A stretch of DNA of 64,000 nucleotides, taken from Chiridota heheva (Eukaryota > Echinodermata > Holothuroidea > Apodida > Chiridotidae). The stretch lies in contig JAIGNY010001194.1 in NCBI GenBank assembly GCA_020152595.1, positions 1,760,001 through 1,824,000 of the forward strand. The letters are read 5' to 3'. Shown here piece by piece: positions 1 through 47,800 of the stretch. The position numbers and the translations under genes are program-made. The notes below the pieces were generated by a model. It was not told where the DNA came from. It was given only the letters and a program-made list of their open reading frames with translations, and did not search any database. Every line of letters begins with the position of its first letter. The stretch's first letter is position 1.

Positions 1-1520
1 GAGCTGAAACTTGATATAGGTTATTCATATCGCTAAACTCAATAACCCGTCAAGAAAGTCTGGAAATAAGTCCATTTTCATGATGAGAAAGGACCTAGTA
101 ATTGATCAGTTATTGCTTGCTCCGAAATAAAAGTTGAAAAGGAATTGTGACGTCACAATAGTTTGCTACGTCATTTCAGAAACTGCTGATCGTAAACAAT
201 GCATCACACACATACTAACCACGTACAAATAGCTTCTGATTGCGAATTTTTTCGGGTTGTTCAGTTCTTAATTTGTCATTTTCAAGTTCAAGCTATAATA
301 AAAATGATTTGGAGTTAAATGAAGAACATTCTCATAATGAAAAAATGTCGTTACTTTTAAATTTGAATCGCTGGCAGACAAGAAAGAAGGGTCAGGCTTA
401 CAACCCTTACATGGTCCTAAAGTACAAAGCCTGCGTATATTCGGCATGAAATTCTTACTGTTTCGCAAGTAATACTTTGCTAAATCAAAATAATGATCAA
501 AATGATAATCAAATTGAAGTGTTTGCAAGAACATCTACCTTTTTTTTTTTTTATAAAGTCGAATGGAAATATAAACTTTTATTTATCAATGTTCAAGTCT
601 CTGTATCTTGCCGTTACGGTTTAGTCAAGAGGCCTACGTAAACTGAATAGCTTCATTTACGCAATCCGTTACCATTTTTGTACTTGAATTGAAAGTTTTG
701 GAAGAAATTGTGAAAATGTTGTTAGTTTTTGAACAGCTTGGCATATGGACACAAAAAATACAATTCAGCTCTTTTTTATCAATTTTTCTTCCTTTGATCA
801 TATTCCACACAATATATAAAATAAATTATACAACGTTTCAACTGATTAAGTAGCCCAGTCGGTTACGGCTTCGCCTTTTGAGTGAGAGGGTATGAGTTTT
901 AATCTCACTAATTCTATATTTTTCTTCCTCTGTTTCTTTCATTTTAAGTTTTGTTACTCGCGAAACAAAACAAAATTTCGTATCAAGCTACTATTTAAAT
1001 CAAACAGAACAGGGGTAGCAATTTGGCGTGAGCTGAATATGACACTATCCGGTAAGCCCCGAAAATTCGGTTCATGCGAAGTGCACAAAACACGTCCAGA
1101 ATTGTTTCGTTTTGTTGCCCTTTGCCATTGATAAACGACTTTTAGTTTGAGAATTTATATTACTGCAACCTCCAACTACACAACGCTGCGGCATTTTGTT
1201 TTATATTTGCTTGGAAAATGTAATATTTAGAAGAACAAACAGAAATGCTATCGATATTAGTTATGAAATTTCAATGGCGTTATACGTGGCATCGATGCAT
1301 TGTTTACATACGTTCCTAAAATGACGTCATTACGTAATGATCTTTATTCTGTTTTCTTTTGTCAAGGTGACGAAAAATGCATTTTTCTATTGCGATTTTC
1401 TCGCAATCGATTGGGTTTTGTGCAGGAAAAAGTTATTTTTTGCAAATCAATTAACCCAATTAGCACATTTAACGTAAGTTCCGACCCCATGGCAGGACCA
1501 CTTTAACTGTTCAATTTTCC
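1..1520. other. AT-rich non-coding stretch upstream of first visible TRPM exon
   Basis: No exon or recognisable protein is seen here on either strand. The short open frames have no family signature and biased AT-rich composition. It is probably intron or upstream sequence of the TRPM gene, because that gene's first visible exon (4035) starts in the middle of the protein. One tRNA-like segment near 849-905 is listed separately. Confidence 0.5.
848..906 (+). repeat. Degenerate tRNA-like (SINE head) segment
   Basis: The sequence TAGCCCAGTCGGTTA fits a pol III A box, and about 40 bases on GAGTTTTAATCTC resembles a decayed B box. The spacing matches a tRNA-derived SINE head. It does not fold into a complete tRNA with a clean acceptor stem, so a working tRNA gene is unlikely. 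Confidence 0.35.
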
Positions 1521-1524
1521 AAAT

Positions 1525-2250
1525 TTAGGATCTCAGGATGTTAATGTCCCCGAATCTGTGAGACTAGCTTGAACATATCTTTGAATTCTGATGATTATAA
1601 TAATCAAACTCTTGTAAATAACTTAGGTAGAGCCATAGTAAAACAGATATCAATTAAGATTGAAGGAAATGAAGTTTTTTTACTCGATGGTGCAGATGTT
1701 TACAATTGTTATAAAGAATTATGGTTGAATAAAGATCAATTAATAAATTTATCATATCAAGTATTTCATTCCAATAAGAGTGGGGTGGAGAATAATAATA
1801 TTGGTAAAAAAAAAGTAGGTGCTGCAGATAAATCAGATGGAGAAAATAATGGAGAAGATAAAGCAATTGCTGATTCGTTTGGCAACATATTTTCTACACC
1901 TTTAGATTTTGAACTCTTCGAGGATCAAATGCCATTTTAGCAATCGTGATTAGGTGATAGACTATATTATGAATTAACTTTTAATAATTTTTGCGTGTAA
2001 TATTAAGCACTGAAAACAATGCCCCTTACACTATTACTGGAATAAGCTTAGAATATGAAATGGCTACAAATCCAGAATGAGCTAGAATGTTAAGAAATAT
2101 ATACCAAGGAAGAACAACAATATTGTATGAGAGGATGCTCAGACATTGAAAATTTACTCTGAATAAAAGTGACACCATTTGGAATATTAATCTAAATACA
2201 TCAGCTTAAAGCATGAACGGATTTCTGATGATTTTTGAATATAGAATAAG
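1525..2250 (+). pseudogene. Polinton/Maverick major capsid protein remnant
   Basis: A reading frame broken by many stops resembles the double-jelly-roll major capsid protein of Polinton elements. Visible in order are DVNVPESVRLA near 1530, NLGRAIVKQISIKIEGNEVF and DVYNCYKELW near 1630-1730, AIADSFGNIF and TPLDFELFEDQMPF near 1865-1938, LGDRLYYELTFNNF just after a stop at 1938, then an ISLEYEMATNPE-like and a TIWNINLNTSA-like segment up to about 2220. The longest uninterrupted stretch is 1569-1940. In an intact element this protein forms the predicted virion shell; here it is decayed. It runs straight into integrase sequence with no intervening genes, so the element has been internally deleted. 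The family call rests on my recognition of conserved motifs, not on a search. Confidence 0.65.
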
Positions 2251-2255
2251 TCCTC

Positions 2256-2835
2256 TGAAATTTCCTAAAACTATCAAAGTAGATCCTGGAAAAGAATTTA
2301 TGGCTAGTGTTACTACTTTAATGAATAAACACAATGTTGCTATTCAAAGAGGATAAGTAGGAAATCACACAGCGCAAGGTATTGTAGAGAGATTTAATAC
2401 GTTCAAAGAGTGGGTTAAAAAGTTGCCCGATATCATTAAAACGTTGAATAATGAAGAAACAAGATTGATTAAGTTGAAACCTACAGAAGCTATCAAATGA
2501 AATCAGTTTAACAGACTCCATCATTACCCCCACAAAAAAAAACCTCGAAGTTGGTAATAAGGAAACATTGTTTGAAAGTGATGCTCTTGTTCGATACTTA
2601 TATATTCCGGGAGAAGCTAAGAATGAAACTAGCAATAGCAACTAGCATATAAAATTAGCAATTATGTTATAAAAGAAAATCAGCCCATTATGTACTTTAT
2701 AAGATCTTCTCACCAGAAAAAGGATCAAACATGACTATCCCAAAAGATTATTTGTAAGAGAAGAGCTACAGGTTATTTCTTTTGATACAGAATTACCTCC
2801 TCAAAATAACTTACGTAAGTCTTAAGTAAGTATTA
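2256..2835 (+). pseudogene. Polinton-type retroviral-like integrase remnant
   Basis: Stops and frame changes interrupt an integrase-like sequence. VDPGKEF near 2282 carries the second catalytic Asp of a D-D-E core. After a stop, GIVERFN near 2380 carries the catalytic Glu. Then follow EWVKKLP, IKTLNNEETRLI, KPTEAIK, VRYLYIPGE (about 2592) and, near the end, LFVREELQVISFDTELPP (about 2750-2805). The spacing and the C-terminal block fit the integrase carried by Polinton/Maverick elements. The N-terminal half of the core is missing: capsid sequence adjoins it directly. An LTR-retrotransposon integrase is less likely because of the C-terminal block and the neighbour. Confidence 0.6.
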
Positions 2836-2958
2836 AAGAAGAATCATATATTAATTGATGGATAATTTCTAAAAACGGATTATTTAATTTATAATTTTGT
2901 GTTTTGGTGATTGGTCAAGAGTAGTGATTTTTTTTTCAAGCTTTGAGTGATTGGTATG

Positions 2959-3127
2959 TAGTGTAGGAAAAAAAGTGGTAATAACTAACTACCAGCTACT
3001 TTACAAAGTATTAGTAAATTTATAAGTAGGTTTTTGGGCTAAGAATTATCCTTAAACACTTAAATTTACTAACATTTTGTAAAGTAGCTGTAGGTGAGTC
3101 CGAATCACACTTTCCTTATACTACTTC
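2959..3127. repeat. Inverted repeat (hairpin) beside Polinton remnant
   Basis: The arms at 2994-3022 and 3061-3089 are complementary at all but about two of 29 positions. The outer flanks, TAGTGTAGG...AAAGTG on the left and CACACTTTCC...ACTACTTCC on the right, also pair loosely. The whole forms a stem of about 60 bases with a 38-base loop. It could be a MITE or the terminal repeats of the adjacent decayed Polinton brought together. Confidence 0.6.
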
Positions 3128-3307
3128 CTAATTTCGCCCGACCGGGAAGCTCGAGCCACCACAATCTAAATGGTAAAATCTTCCCCTATGCAATTCTATA
3201 TAGAATATTACCGATTTTAATCATACCTGTCTCAATATGCAGCTGCAAAGCCAGTTAATGTGCTAACATGAGTGGTACTGGGAACGTAGACAACTTTTGT
3301 CCCGCTC

Positions 3308-3535
3308 GTGTTTGCCATCTCGACGTCGGTGCCATCTGGACGTAGACGTCATCTCAACGTTAACGTCATTTCAACGTACGTAGGTGTCATCTGTACGTTG
3401 GTGCCATATGGACATTGGTGTCACCTGGATGTTGGTGCAATCTGGATGGTGGTACTATGTCGTCGCTGCTGCCATCTTGATGTCAGTGACATCTCATGTT
3501 TGCGCCATCTCGACGTTGGTGTCATCTCAACGTGA
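3308..3535. repeat. 17-bp minisatellite, about 12 diverged units
   Basis: Units such as GTCATCTCAACGTTAAC, GTCATCTGTACGTTGGT and GCCATATGGACATTGGT follow one another with a 17-base period. The open frame through the array (75 codons from 3308) is an effect of the repeat and I do not consider it a gene. Confidence 0.75.
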
Positions 3536-3689
3536 AGAGTAACAACAAAATAAGAAAGGCCGTCGACTCAATTTGCAGGAAATTGAACACAACTTATGGT
3601 CTTACCACATACCAAAATTCCAAGGCTTTAAAATTATAAAAGGGAAAGAAACACAAAAGTTATGACCGACCAAATAAAATCTCAAACTA

Positions 3690-3800
3690 ATCCTCGAAAC
3701 TAAAATTTGCCTACGAATCAGATGGCTTGGTCACGTACTCACAATGGGCCAGGCTGATATCCAAAATGTTTCCTAAAACGGAGGTGGGCGCCTGAGCGAA
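3690..3800 (+). pseudogene. Non-LTR retrotransposon C-terminal fragment
   Basis: One frame reads RIRWLGHVLTMGQADIQNV, which matches the 'RWLGHVLRM' block seen after the reverse transcriptase in several LINE clades. Nothing else of the element can be recognised, and the frame stops soon after. It is a short dead fragment. Confidence 0.4.
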
Positions 3801-4034
3801 TAAAAGTTGGTCTTATAGAGTGAGGTACAATGCCGGTCACGCAATGAAGGTGTTTTCGTGACCCATTTTCCAAGTTGTTGGCAAGTTGGGATGAAGAGAA
3901 TTAAATTATACCAGTGCCTGCAGTGGCGCCTCCTGAATAATTTTTTCATCATCCTCTTTCTCTCCTTTAAAAAACCCCCATATACTATGTCTTCCAGAAA
4001 AGTTCAATTATTCTTTTTTTTCTATGCGACATAG

Positions 4035-40574
<36,540 letters not shown>

Positions 40575-41085
40575 CATTATACAGGATTCACGTACATGAG
40601 AACCACCAGGAATGTGGATATGGCTAAATTTGAACAACAAACAGACCAACCAAAATTGTTTCAATTACGAGCAATCCACTCCATAACGTCGACGACGAAT
40701 GTATGCGGGGTCGTGTACGCATTACTCCAACACGTCTAGCTTCCGGTGGGTGTGGCTATGTCAGTATGTGTAGCTAATGACCATCTGAAGGGGTCATCGT
40801 GACCAAGATAATGTAAAGAAAATTAAAGACAGTTTAAAGAAAACAAGATCTTCTTGAAGAATATATCGAGCCTGTTCGCAATTTTTTTTTTTTGCAGGAC
40901 ACATAATTAATGAAGAAATTAATCACCAGACAGGTGTGCGAATTGGCGTTTAATTGTTCGTATATTAGTATATAGGGTCATTAATTGGTCAGTGCGGTTG
41001 ATCTGTCAATTCACGTGTAGTAATTCGACTGAAAAGGAACCTACGTTAACCACTTCCAGTCAACGAATCAATGATTGTGGGAAAG
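40575..41085 (+). other. Probable TRPM 3' untranslated region and spacer
   Basis: An ATTAAA hexamer at 40822-40827, about 250 bases after the stop, could be the polyadenylation signal. No coding sequence until the LINE that starts near 41090. Confidence 0.4.
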
Positions 41086-41089
41086 TGGT

Positions 41090-42775
41090 AGAAGTATTTC
41101 AGTGTATTCTTGCAAATAATTCATTTAGTTCTGGTTGTTGTTTTCCATCCATTCTTAGGAACGCTATTATTTCTCCTCTTATCAAGAAGTCCACCCTCAA
41201 TCCGGACGTTTTGAAAAATTACCAATCACGTCTCCAATCTTTCCACCCTTGGCAAGATCCTTGAATATCCAGCAGTCTGTAGGTTTGATAAACATCTTTA
41301 TTCAAAACATTTTACTGAAGTTTTTCAACCTGCCTACAAACCGGCACATAGCACTGAAACTGCGTTATTGCGTGTTAAGAACGATATATCAAATGAGTTA
41401 GATTCGGGTAGAGTTGTTTTACTTGTACTTCTAGATATGTCTGCAGCCTTTGATACCATTGACCACACTATTCTTATAAATAGGCTTCAATGTGAGTATG
41501 GTATCAGAGGTTGTGTTTTAAACTGGTTTAGATCTTATCTTAATGATCGCAAGAGTTCAGTTAGTATCTCTGGTAGTTTCTACTGCCCATCCTCTGAAAT
41601 ATGGTGTTTCCCCGAGAATCTGTTGCAGGTCCTCCGAACTTCAATGCCTATTCGCAGCCTGTTACCCGCATTATCAAACTCTTCAATGCTGCTTACCATA
41701 TATATGCTGATGACACTCAGCTATATGTTAGCTTCGATCCTAAAAAGCCGGGTGATAAGGAAGCTGCCCAAGCTCGCTTGTCAAATTGTATTGCGGCGGT
41801 TAAAGACTGGATGCTTCATAACAAACTTAGACTTAATGACACCAAAACCGAATTTTTGATCATTTCATCAAAAAAACAAATGCATTCCATTAAGTCCATT
41901 AATTTGAGGATCGGTGGGTCTGTGATTGTTCCTTCATCATCCGTTACAAATTTAGGTATTATGTTTGAACCTTGTATGAATATGAATTCCCAGATCTCTT
42001 CAATATGTCGTACTGTCAATTTTCATTTGCGTAATATTTCTAGAATCAGACGGTACATTGAATAATTTAAAATACTTGTGCTCATGCAGTGCGATCTCTC
42101 GTCCTTTCTCGGCTGGATTATGGCAACTCCCTGCTTGATGGCATATTACGTTAAAACCTCCAACACTTGCAAAGACTTCAAATTCGTGCAGCGCGCATGA
42201 TTTTCTGTGTTGATAGACGTACAAGCGCTTCCCCCTCTTGCGTGTTTTTCATTGGTTGCCCATCCAGCAGAGAATCGATTTCAAGATCGTACTGTATGTG
42301 TACAATCGCATTAAAAAAAAATGCACCTTCATACCTTCAAGATTTGCTGCATATATATGAGCCTGGACGCGTTGGTCTAAGATTCGCCAGAACAGATGTC
42401 ACTCGCCTTGTGGTGCCAAGAACTAATCGTGTCAGTGGGGACTGCGCCTGTTCTGTCCTGGGACCACGTTTGTGGAATAATCTACCCGTTGCAATCCATC
42501 AGGCTCAAACTGTTTATATTTTTAAGAAGCTCTTAAGACTCATCTTTTTCCTACTGATTAAGTTTTATGCTGTCTATAATATCTAATATCTTGTTTTATT
42601 TATCTAGTTTTTTAAAATTTATTTTTTACCAATTGTTTTATGTTTTTATATTGTCCTGCAAATGTGTTTTGTTTGTTTTTGATGTTGTATATTAAGAGTT
42701 TGTCTATGTATTATCAATTTTATTGTAAAGCGCTTTGATCCACGGGAGAGGCGCTATATAAATAAGTTCAATAAT
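41090..42775 (+). mobile_element. 5'-truncated L2/CR1-type LINE
   Basis: The reverse transcriptase starts in the region before motif 1 (FPSILRNAIISPLIKKSTLN near 41150) and continues to a typical 3' end, TGTAAAGCGCTTTGATCC and GGCGCTATATAAATAA at 42723-42764. There is no endonuclease or 5' region. It lies about 500 bases after the TRPM stop, in the same orientation. Confidence 0.85.
41150..42586 (+). pseudogene. L2/CR1-type reverse transcriptase, frameshifted
   Basis: Motifs appear in order but in different frames: VLLDMSAAFDTIDH near 41423, then NWFRSYLNDR, then a frameshift near 41595 at the GVPQGS-like block (VFPRESVAGPP), the catalytic YADDTQLY at 41703, DWMLHNKLRLNDTKTEFL near 41805, and LGIMFEP near 41955. 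A further frame (42167-42586) holds the C-terminal thumb-like part. At least two frameshifts and a stop at 42063 make it inactive. Confidence 0.85.
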
Positions 42776-43234
42776 ATTAATAAATATTCACTCATGCTGG
42801 TATTTAAAACCATCGCCCTTACGGCGGAATGAGTGTTGAAAGCTTTACGACATGTAGCACCGTCCGTTCCGTCCGTGTGTGCAGTAAACATGCATGTCGG
42901 TATGTGGCAGACTATATAAGAATTGTGGAAAACATTTCTGCAAGAAGAGGTTCTTGAATGATGGATTACTGTTCCCTTACAAAAATTCCAGATCTGTCCC
43001 AGATATAAATTCCAGAATTCGTGAAAAGGGGACTTTAAAAAAATAAAACGCTGGCCCGTTCTGTCCAAAATATATTGAATTTATATCAAAGGATTAATTC
43101 AGTGGTCTAGTAAGTTTTTGATATTAAAGGATTAATTCAGTGGTCTAGTAAGTTTATGTTACATGAAAAAGAACTTTTAAACAAATTGGTACAGAAACTA
43201 GTTAAGTAGAGTTTTTCAAGTTTAAAGTCTTATC

Positions 43235-44215
43235 TTATTTAAAAAAAACAAAGAATTTACAAAATAACCAAGGTCGCCCTGTAATACATAAAACATTTTT
43301 ATAAAATATGCAAATTGATGCCTGAGATTGAAAAATCATGTAAAATGTTTTTATGAGCTTATATATGATGCTTTTAATTATGTGTATGGAAGTGTACAGC
43401 CAACATTAACTAAATTGCAATAAAGGAGTCATAAAGTCAATATTTTAGCTTGATATATAATTAAGAAATAAACCAACTACCAAAACCCACGATCTTCTTC
43501 TATCCTTTTCTCAAGTTATCCAAGTTTGAAGTTGTATCATGTGCGCTGCCATTTTGTTTAATTTTGTGTTGAAATCATGCCCATGATGACATAATTTTCC
43601 CTATGTGCTGGCACATATAATGCATTTCTTTAGAATTCTCTTTGAAATTTTTTTCCAAAATGCTTTGACATTGAACATCATATACAAATTCATAAACCTA
43701 TGCAAAAGAAATATATTTTTTAGAAGTTAGAAATATTTGAAATATATTATAAAGAAGTAAATTGATATTCCAATCTGTACTTGGTGTACGAAATCATTTT
43801 TTAGAGGGCGTATGAACAAAATGGCTGCCCTATGTAAGTTTATATTAACAGAATCGATATTTTAATAAATGAGAAAATATGTGCTAAACTGTTTCGTACG
43901 ATGTGAATTTTTCAGATGACCTATATAATTATTTCTATCATATTAAAGGAAAAAAAAACTTTATACCGCCTTTTAAATCTTTTAAAACGATCATAGCAGA
44001 AAATGTTATAAAAATCCGTTAAAAATTGACCTGTTTACATTATTTTAAATCTCAGGCATCAATTTACATATTCTGTATGCAAATTTTGTGATGTATTACA
44101 GGGCGACCTTAGTACTTTCTTTTGTGAAGACTTTCGTTTTTTAACATAATTCTTTAAAGTGGTGCAGGAAATTCTGACCAAACGTCTTCAAGTTTGCCAT
44201 GCCCCAATTAAATTC
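43235..44215. mobile_element. Foldback element of about 1 kb
   Basis: CCAAGGTCGCCCTGTAATAC near 43269 is mirrored by GTATTACAGGGCGACCTTAG-like text at 44094-44113. AAATTGATGCCTGAGATTGA (43313) is mirrored by AAATCTCAGGCATCAATTT (44046). The interior is AT-rich with no protein. Diverged copies of the arms occur at 32355-32665 and 61590-63110, and of the core at 36700-36900. Confidence 0.75.
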
Positions 44216-44267
44216 TAGCAGGAATAGACTTTTCCGCTATCATTTTCAGTGATTAAGATTTAGTAAT

Positions 44268-44430
44268 GAAATTTACTTCAAGTTATACCTTACCTTCCAT
44301 GCTATAAATATGCAATCTGGTTACATGACCTGATTCTAACGCAATTCAAACCGACCTTAAAAACATAATTACCAGCCCAGCCTTGATCTCCATATTACCT
44401 CTACTAACCCTCACTTCTTTTCAGCGCGTT
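44268..44430 (+). repeat. Left inverted terminal repeat of DIRS element
   Basis: Starts AAATTTACTTCAAGTTATAC and contains TTACCTTCCATGC. It is the inverted copy of 51985-52130, with few differences. Confidence 0.85.
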
Positions 44431-45360
44431 GTTATCACAACATCGCTGGAACTGGTCTAAAATTTTCTTTCTGCAATTTTTAACCTTTGTTAACAATTTT
44501 CTCCTTTACAACTTCTACCAGGCAGGTTTTGTATGCTGTTCGGCCTCTTTCTGCTATCCTTGTCAAGTCTTCTGAGGTAAGACAAGGTAGCTATGGGACC
44601 TGGAATTCTTCGGTCCGATTCGCGGGACTTTCCCATTAAGCCTACACTTAGAATAAAGTGTTTTTGCTTCCATCTGCACAAAACGGATGGCTAGTTCAAG
44701 AACGTCCCACTCTCGCGGCGGGTGTTTTTAGTTCCTAGAGCACCCAGTGTGCTTGTTTAGTGGACCTACTGCCCCTGGGTTTAGGTGTTTTTCACCCTCG
44801 GGGCCCGCCCTTCCACGAGGAGAAGCTAGCGTTATACTATGTATTGTATTAACATGTTCGGATATCTTCAGTACAGGTTCTCGTATGCATTAGGTCAACT
44901 TCTCCTTTCGATGTTGGCGCATGCGTAATGGGTCTACAGCACCACAGGGTGTTCGTGGAGTCGGCTTCACACAGCTCCAAGGAGCTACAGTTGTTACAAG
45001 AGAGCCTATATTTTATTTAACGTTACCAGTACATATCGTGTGTTAGTTTCTCTTGCATATAATTAGGACTGAGTTTTTAATTTATAAGCTTGAGTTTTGG
45101 GGCGATGGAGAGACCTTGAAGGGGTCTTCCTGACGTCCTCTTTTCAGGAGAATTAATCTTTTCTTTTTATCTCCACAGACACCAAGTTACACAGTGGTTC
45201 GTGTTTTTCACGCAACCCTTATCTGCCTATGCTTTTAAAGAGTTTACAATTTGTGTATTTTCTCCGGTTTAAAAAAAATTCAGACAGTGATTTTTCTGAT
45301 AATTTTTTTTGATGTACTAAATTGCTGTGGTTTACCTCACTTTGTTTGACGTCTCCCGCA

Positions 45361-45417
45361 GACCCGTCTCGCCCGCGTAAGGGTCGTAAGTACATTCCCC
45401 GTAGTGGAGCCTTGGTG
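45361..45417 (+). CDS. Possible short gag-related exon in DIRS element
   Basis: Between an acceptor-like CTCCCGCAG and a donor-like GGT/GTAAGT is a basic peptide, [17 protein letters not shown], with no stop. It may be a leftover of a longer reading frame broken by the TA array that follows. Weak evidence. Confidence 0.2.
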
Positions 45418-45419
45418 TA

Positions 45420-45655
<236 letters not shown>

Positions 45656-45714
45656 ATTTTTATTTTTTCAAAACGCCAAGAGGCGATATCAATCATTATA
45701 GTCTCAGAGTTTCT

Positions 45715-45965
45715 GCTTACGCCATGACCACCGACTCGACGCTACTGAGCTGTGGAGGTCTGTGTTAGTAATTCACTTTGTTAACTTGTACCTGATTCAC
45801 CCCTGGAGGCCTCTGACTCGACGCTACTGAGTCGGCATGACTATGGGTGCGGTCTATCGGACGTAAGTTACCTGAGTCTTTTTTGATCAGCTAAGAGGCG
45901 TCCTAGACGTAACTTGGAATAAACCACTAGCGCCCCTTCTCGACGCTACCGAGTCGGTGAGGCGT
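45715..45965. repeat. Repeated CGACTCGACGCTACTGAGTCGG hairpin words
   Basis: ACTCGACGCTACTGAG occurs near 45732 and 45810, and CTCGACGCTACCGAGTCGG near 45937. Each can fold as a short hairpin because ACTCG/CGAGT pair across the centre. Confidence 0.6.
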
Positions 45966-45987
45966 ATATTTTTAGTGGGTAACTCCT

Positions 45988-47400
45988 TTGTACACCGCTG
46001 TGGACCACGGTTCCGGGTAGGGCCACAAAAGGCGGCGCCCAAAGAGGTAATAAGTGAGTTATAAGTAATTATACGGCTCGCTGTTGAGCCATTACATTAC
46101 TTTCACGGGTCCATACGGGTCCGCACGGCTCCGGTGATCGGCTCCACGGCTCGTGTTCACGGGTCCGTGATGGGTCCATTGGACGGCTCCGTACGACTCC
46201 GTGGCCAACGGCTTTACGGGTCCATACGGCTCCGGTGAACGGGTCTGTACGGAGTGTTGTAATGGGATAACGTATACCGTACGATAAATCCGGAAATAGA
46301 CCCGCTAGCTACGAAGCTACGTGGTCAGGTGATAAGTGACAATCTTCACAAGAAGTATAGCATGACGAGGGCTTTTTTCTTTTGTTTCTGTAGCCATTAG
46401 CTACGCAGTTCCGCGGCCGTGTGAACTGCCTCAGTAAAATTTTCCGCGTTGAACGTTACAGTTCTGCAATATTTTTCACCAGTATCATGGACACGGAGGA
46501 CAGGTCCCCGAGTGTCGTTGCGTTACGCACCCAAGATGTCCGGCGGTGCGTCGCGTGTAAACGCTTCTTTTAGTTACGCTCCGGTGATATCCAAAAAGAA
46601 AAACCCGTGTACACGCTGTGGACCACGGTTCCGCAAAGGGACCGGTAGGCCCACAAAATGCGGTGCCCTAAGAGATTATAAATAAGTTACAAGTAATTTT
46701 ACGGCTCGTTGTAGAGTCATTGGATTACTTTCACGGGTCCATATGGGTCCGTACGGCTCCGGTGATCGGCTCCGTACGGCCCCACGGCTTGTTTTCACGG
46801 CCCCGCACGGGCCCGTGATACGGCTCCGTACGGTCATTGGACGGCTCCGTACGGATCCGTACAGCTTCGTAACCAACGGCTTTTGGTTCCATACGGCCCC
46901 GGATAACGGGTCCGCATGGCTCCATAGTTTTTTAGCAGGATAACGTACAACGTACGACAAACCCGGAAATAGACCCATTAGCTATGAAGCTACATGGTCA
47001 GGTGATAAGTAACAATCTTCACAAGGAGTATAGCATCACGAGAGCTATTTTCTTCTTGTTACCGTAGCCATCAGCTACGCAGTTCCACGACCGTGTGAGC
47101 TACCTTAGTAAGATTTTCCGCGTTGAACGTCACGGTTCCGCAAAAATTTCACCAGCATCATGGACACGGAGGACAGGTCCCCGAGTGTCGGTGCGTTACG
47201 CACCCAAGATGCCCGCGATGCGTCGCGTGTAAGCGCTTCTTTAGGTTACGAAGCTCGGTGGTCGGGTGATAAGAAAACCATCTCCACGAGAGGCATAGCA
47301 TCACGAGAGCTATTTTCTCCGTGTTACGTAGTTCCACGACCGTCCGAACTACCCTGGATATAATTTTCGCGTTGAACGTGACGTTCGCTAAAACTATAAA
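45988..47400 (+). repeat. About 673-bp tandem repeat carrying a gag-like start
   Basis: ATGGACACGGAGGACAGGTC occurs at 46487 and again at 47160, 673 bases apart, with the upstream 230 bases also repeated (GATAAC..AC..CGTACGA.AAA, TAGCTACGAAGCTACG, AGTTCC.CG.CCGTGTGA). A partial unit precedes (45988) and another follows (47240-47400). Each unit also contains a block of ACGGGTCC/CGGCTCCG words. CpG-rich throughout, unlike the AT-rich surroundings. Confidence 0.85.
46487..46685 (+). pseudogene. Gag-like N-terminus with Cys pairs (DIRS), first copy
   Basis: From the ATG it reads MDTEDRSPSVVALRTQDVRR then CVACKRFF before a stop. In another frame KKKNPCTRCGPRFRKGTGRP and TKCGALRDYK follow. Both pieces carry C-x2-C units. 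DIRS gag proteins commonly start with an acidic/Ser-rich leader and a Cys motif, so this is probably a frameshifted gag N-terminus. The second copy at 47160 keeps the leader (MDTEDRSPSVGALRTQDA) but has lost the Cys part. Confidence 0.45.
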
Positions 47401-47454
47401 GAGATTGGCACGGTTTTACGTACAACGTACAGTAACCTTTGGGAGTACCACAGC

Positions 47455-47800
47455 TTTACGGGCCCTCTGAACGGCTCCATACCGGTCCCTACGGCTCCAT
47501 GACATGAGTTCACGAGTCCAGGCCACGGCTTTACTGGTCCACGGAATGGACCCGTACGGATCCACGGAACGGACCCGTACGGGTCCACGGAACGGACCAG
47601 TACGGGTCCACGGAACGGACCAGTACGGGTCCACGGTACGGCCCCGTGCGGGTCCATACAGTTCCATAGCTACACTCTACAGGCCCTTACGGCTCCGTTG
47701 TGCGGTCCCGTACGGGCTCTTACGCTATCGGAGCCTAACCTTACACGGCTCCGGTGAACGGGCCGTTACGGCCCCACAGGACCTACACGGGATAACGTAC
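47455..47800. repeat. ACGGGTCC/CGGCTCCG short tandem repeats
   Basis: Runs of CGGAACGGACC.GTACGGGTCC with a 24-base period near 47530-47640. The same words occur at 46085-46260 and 46725-46935. The strand-specific open frames here (RTGP/VRVH repeats) are artefacts. Confidence 0.8.
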
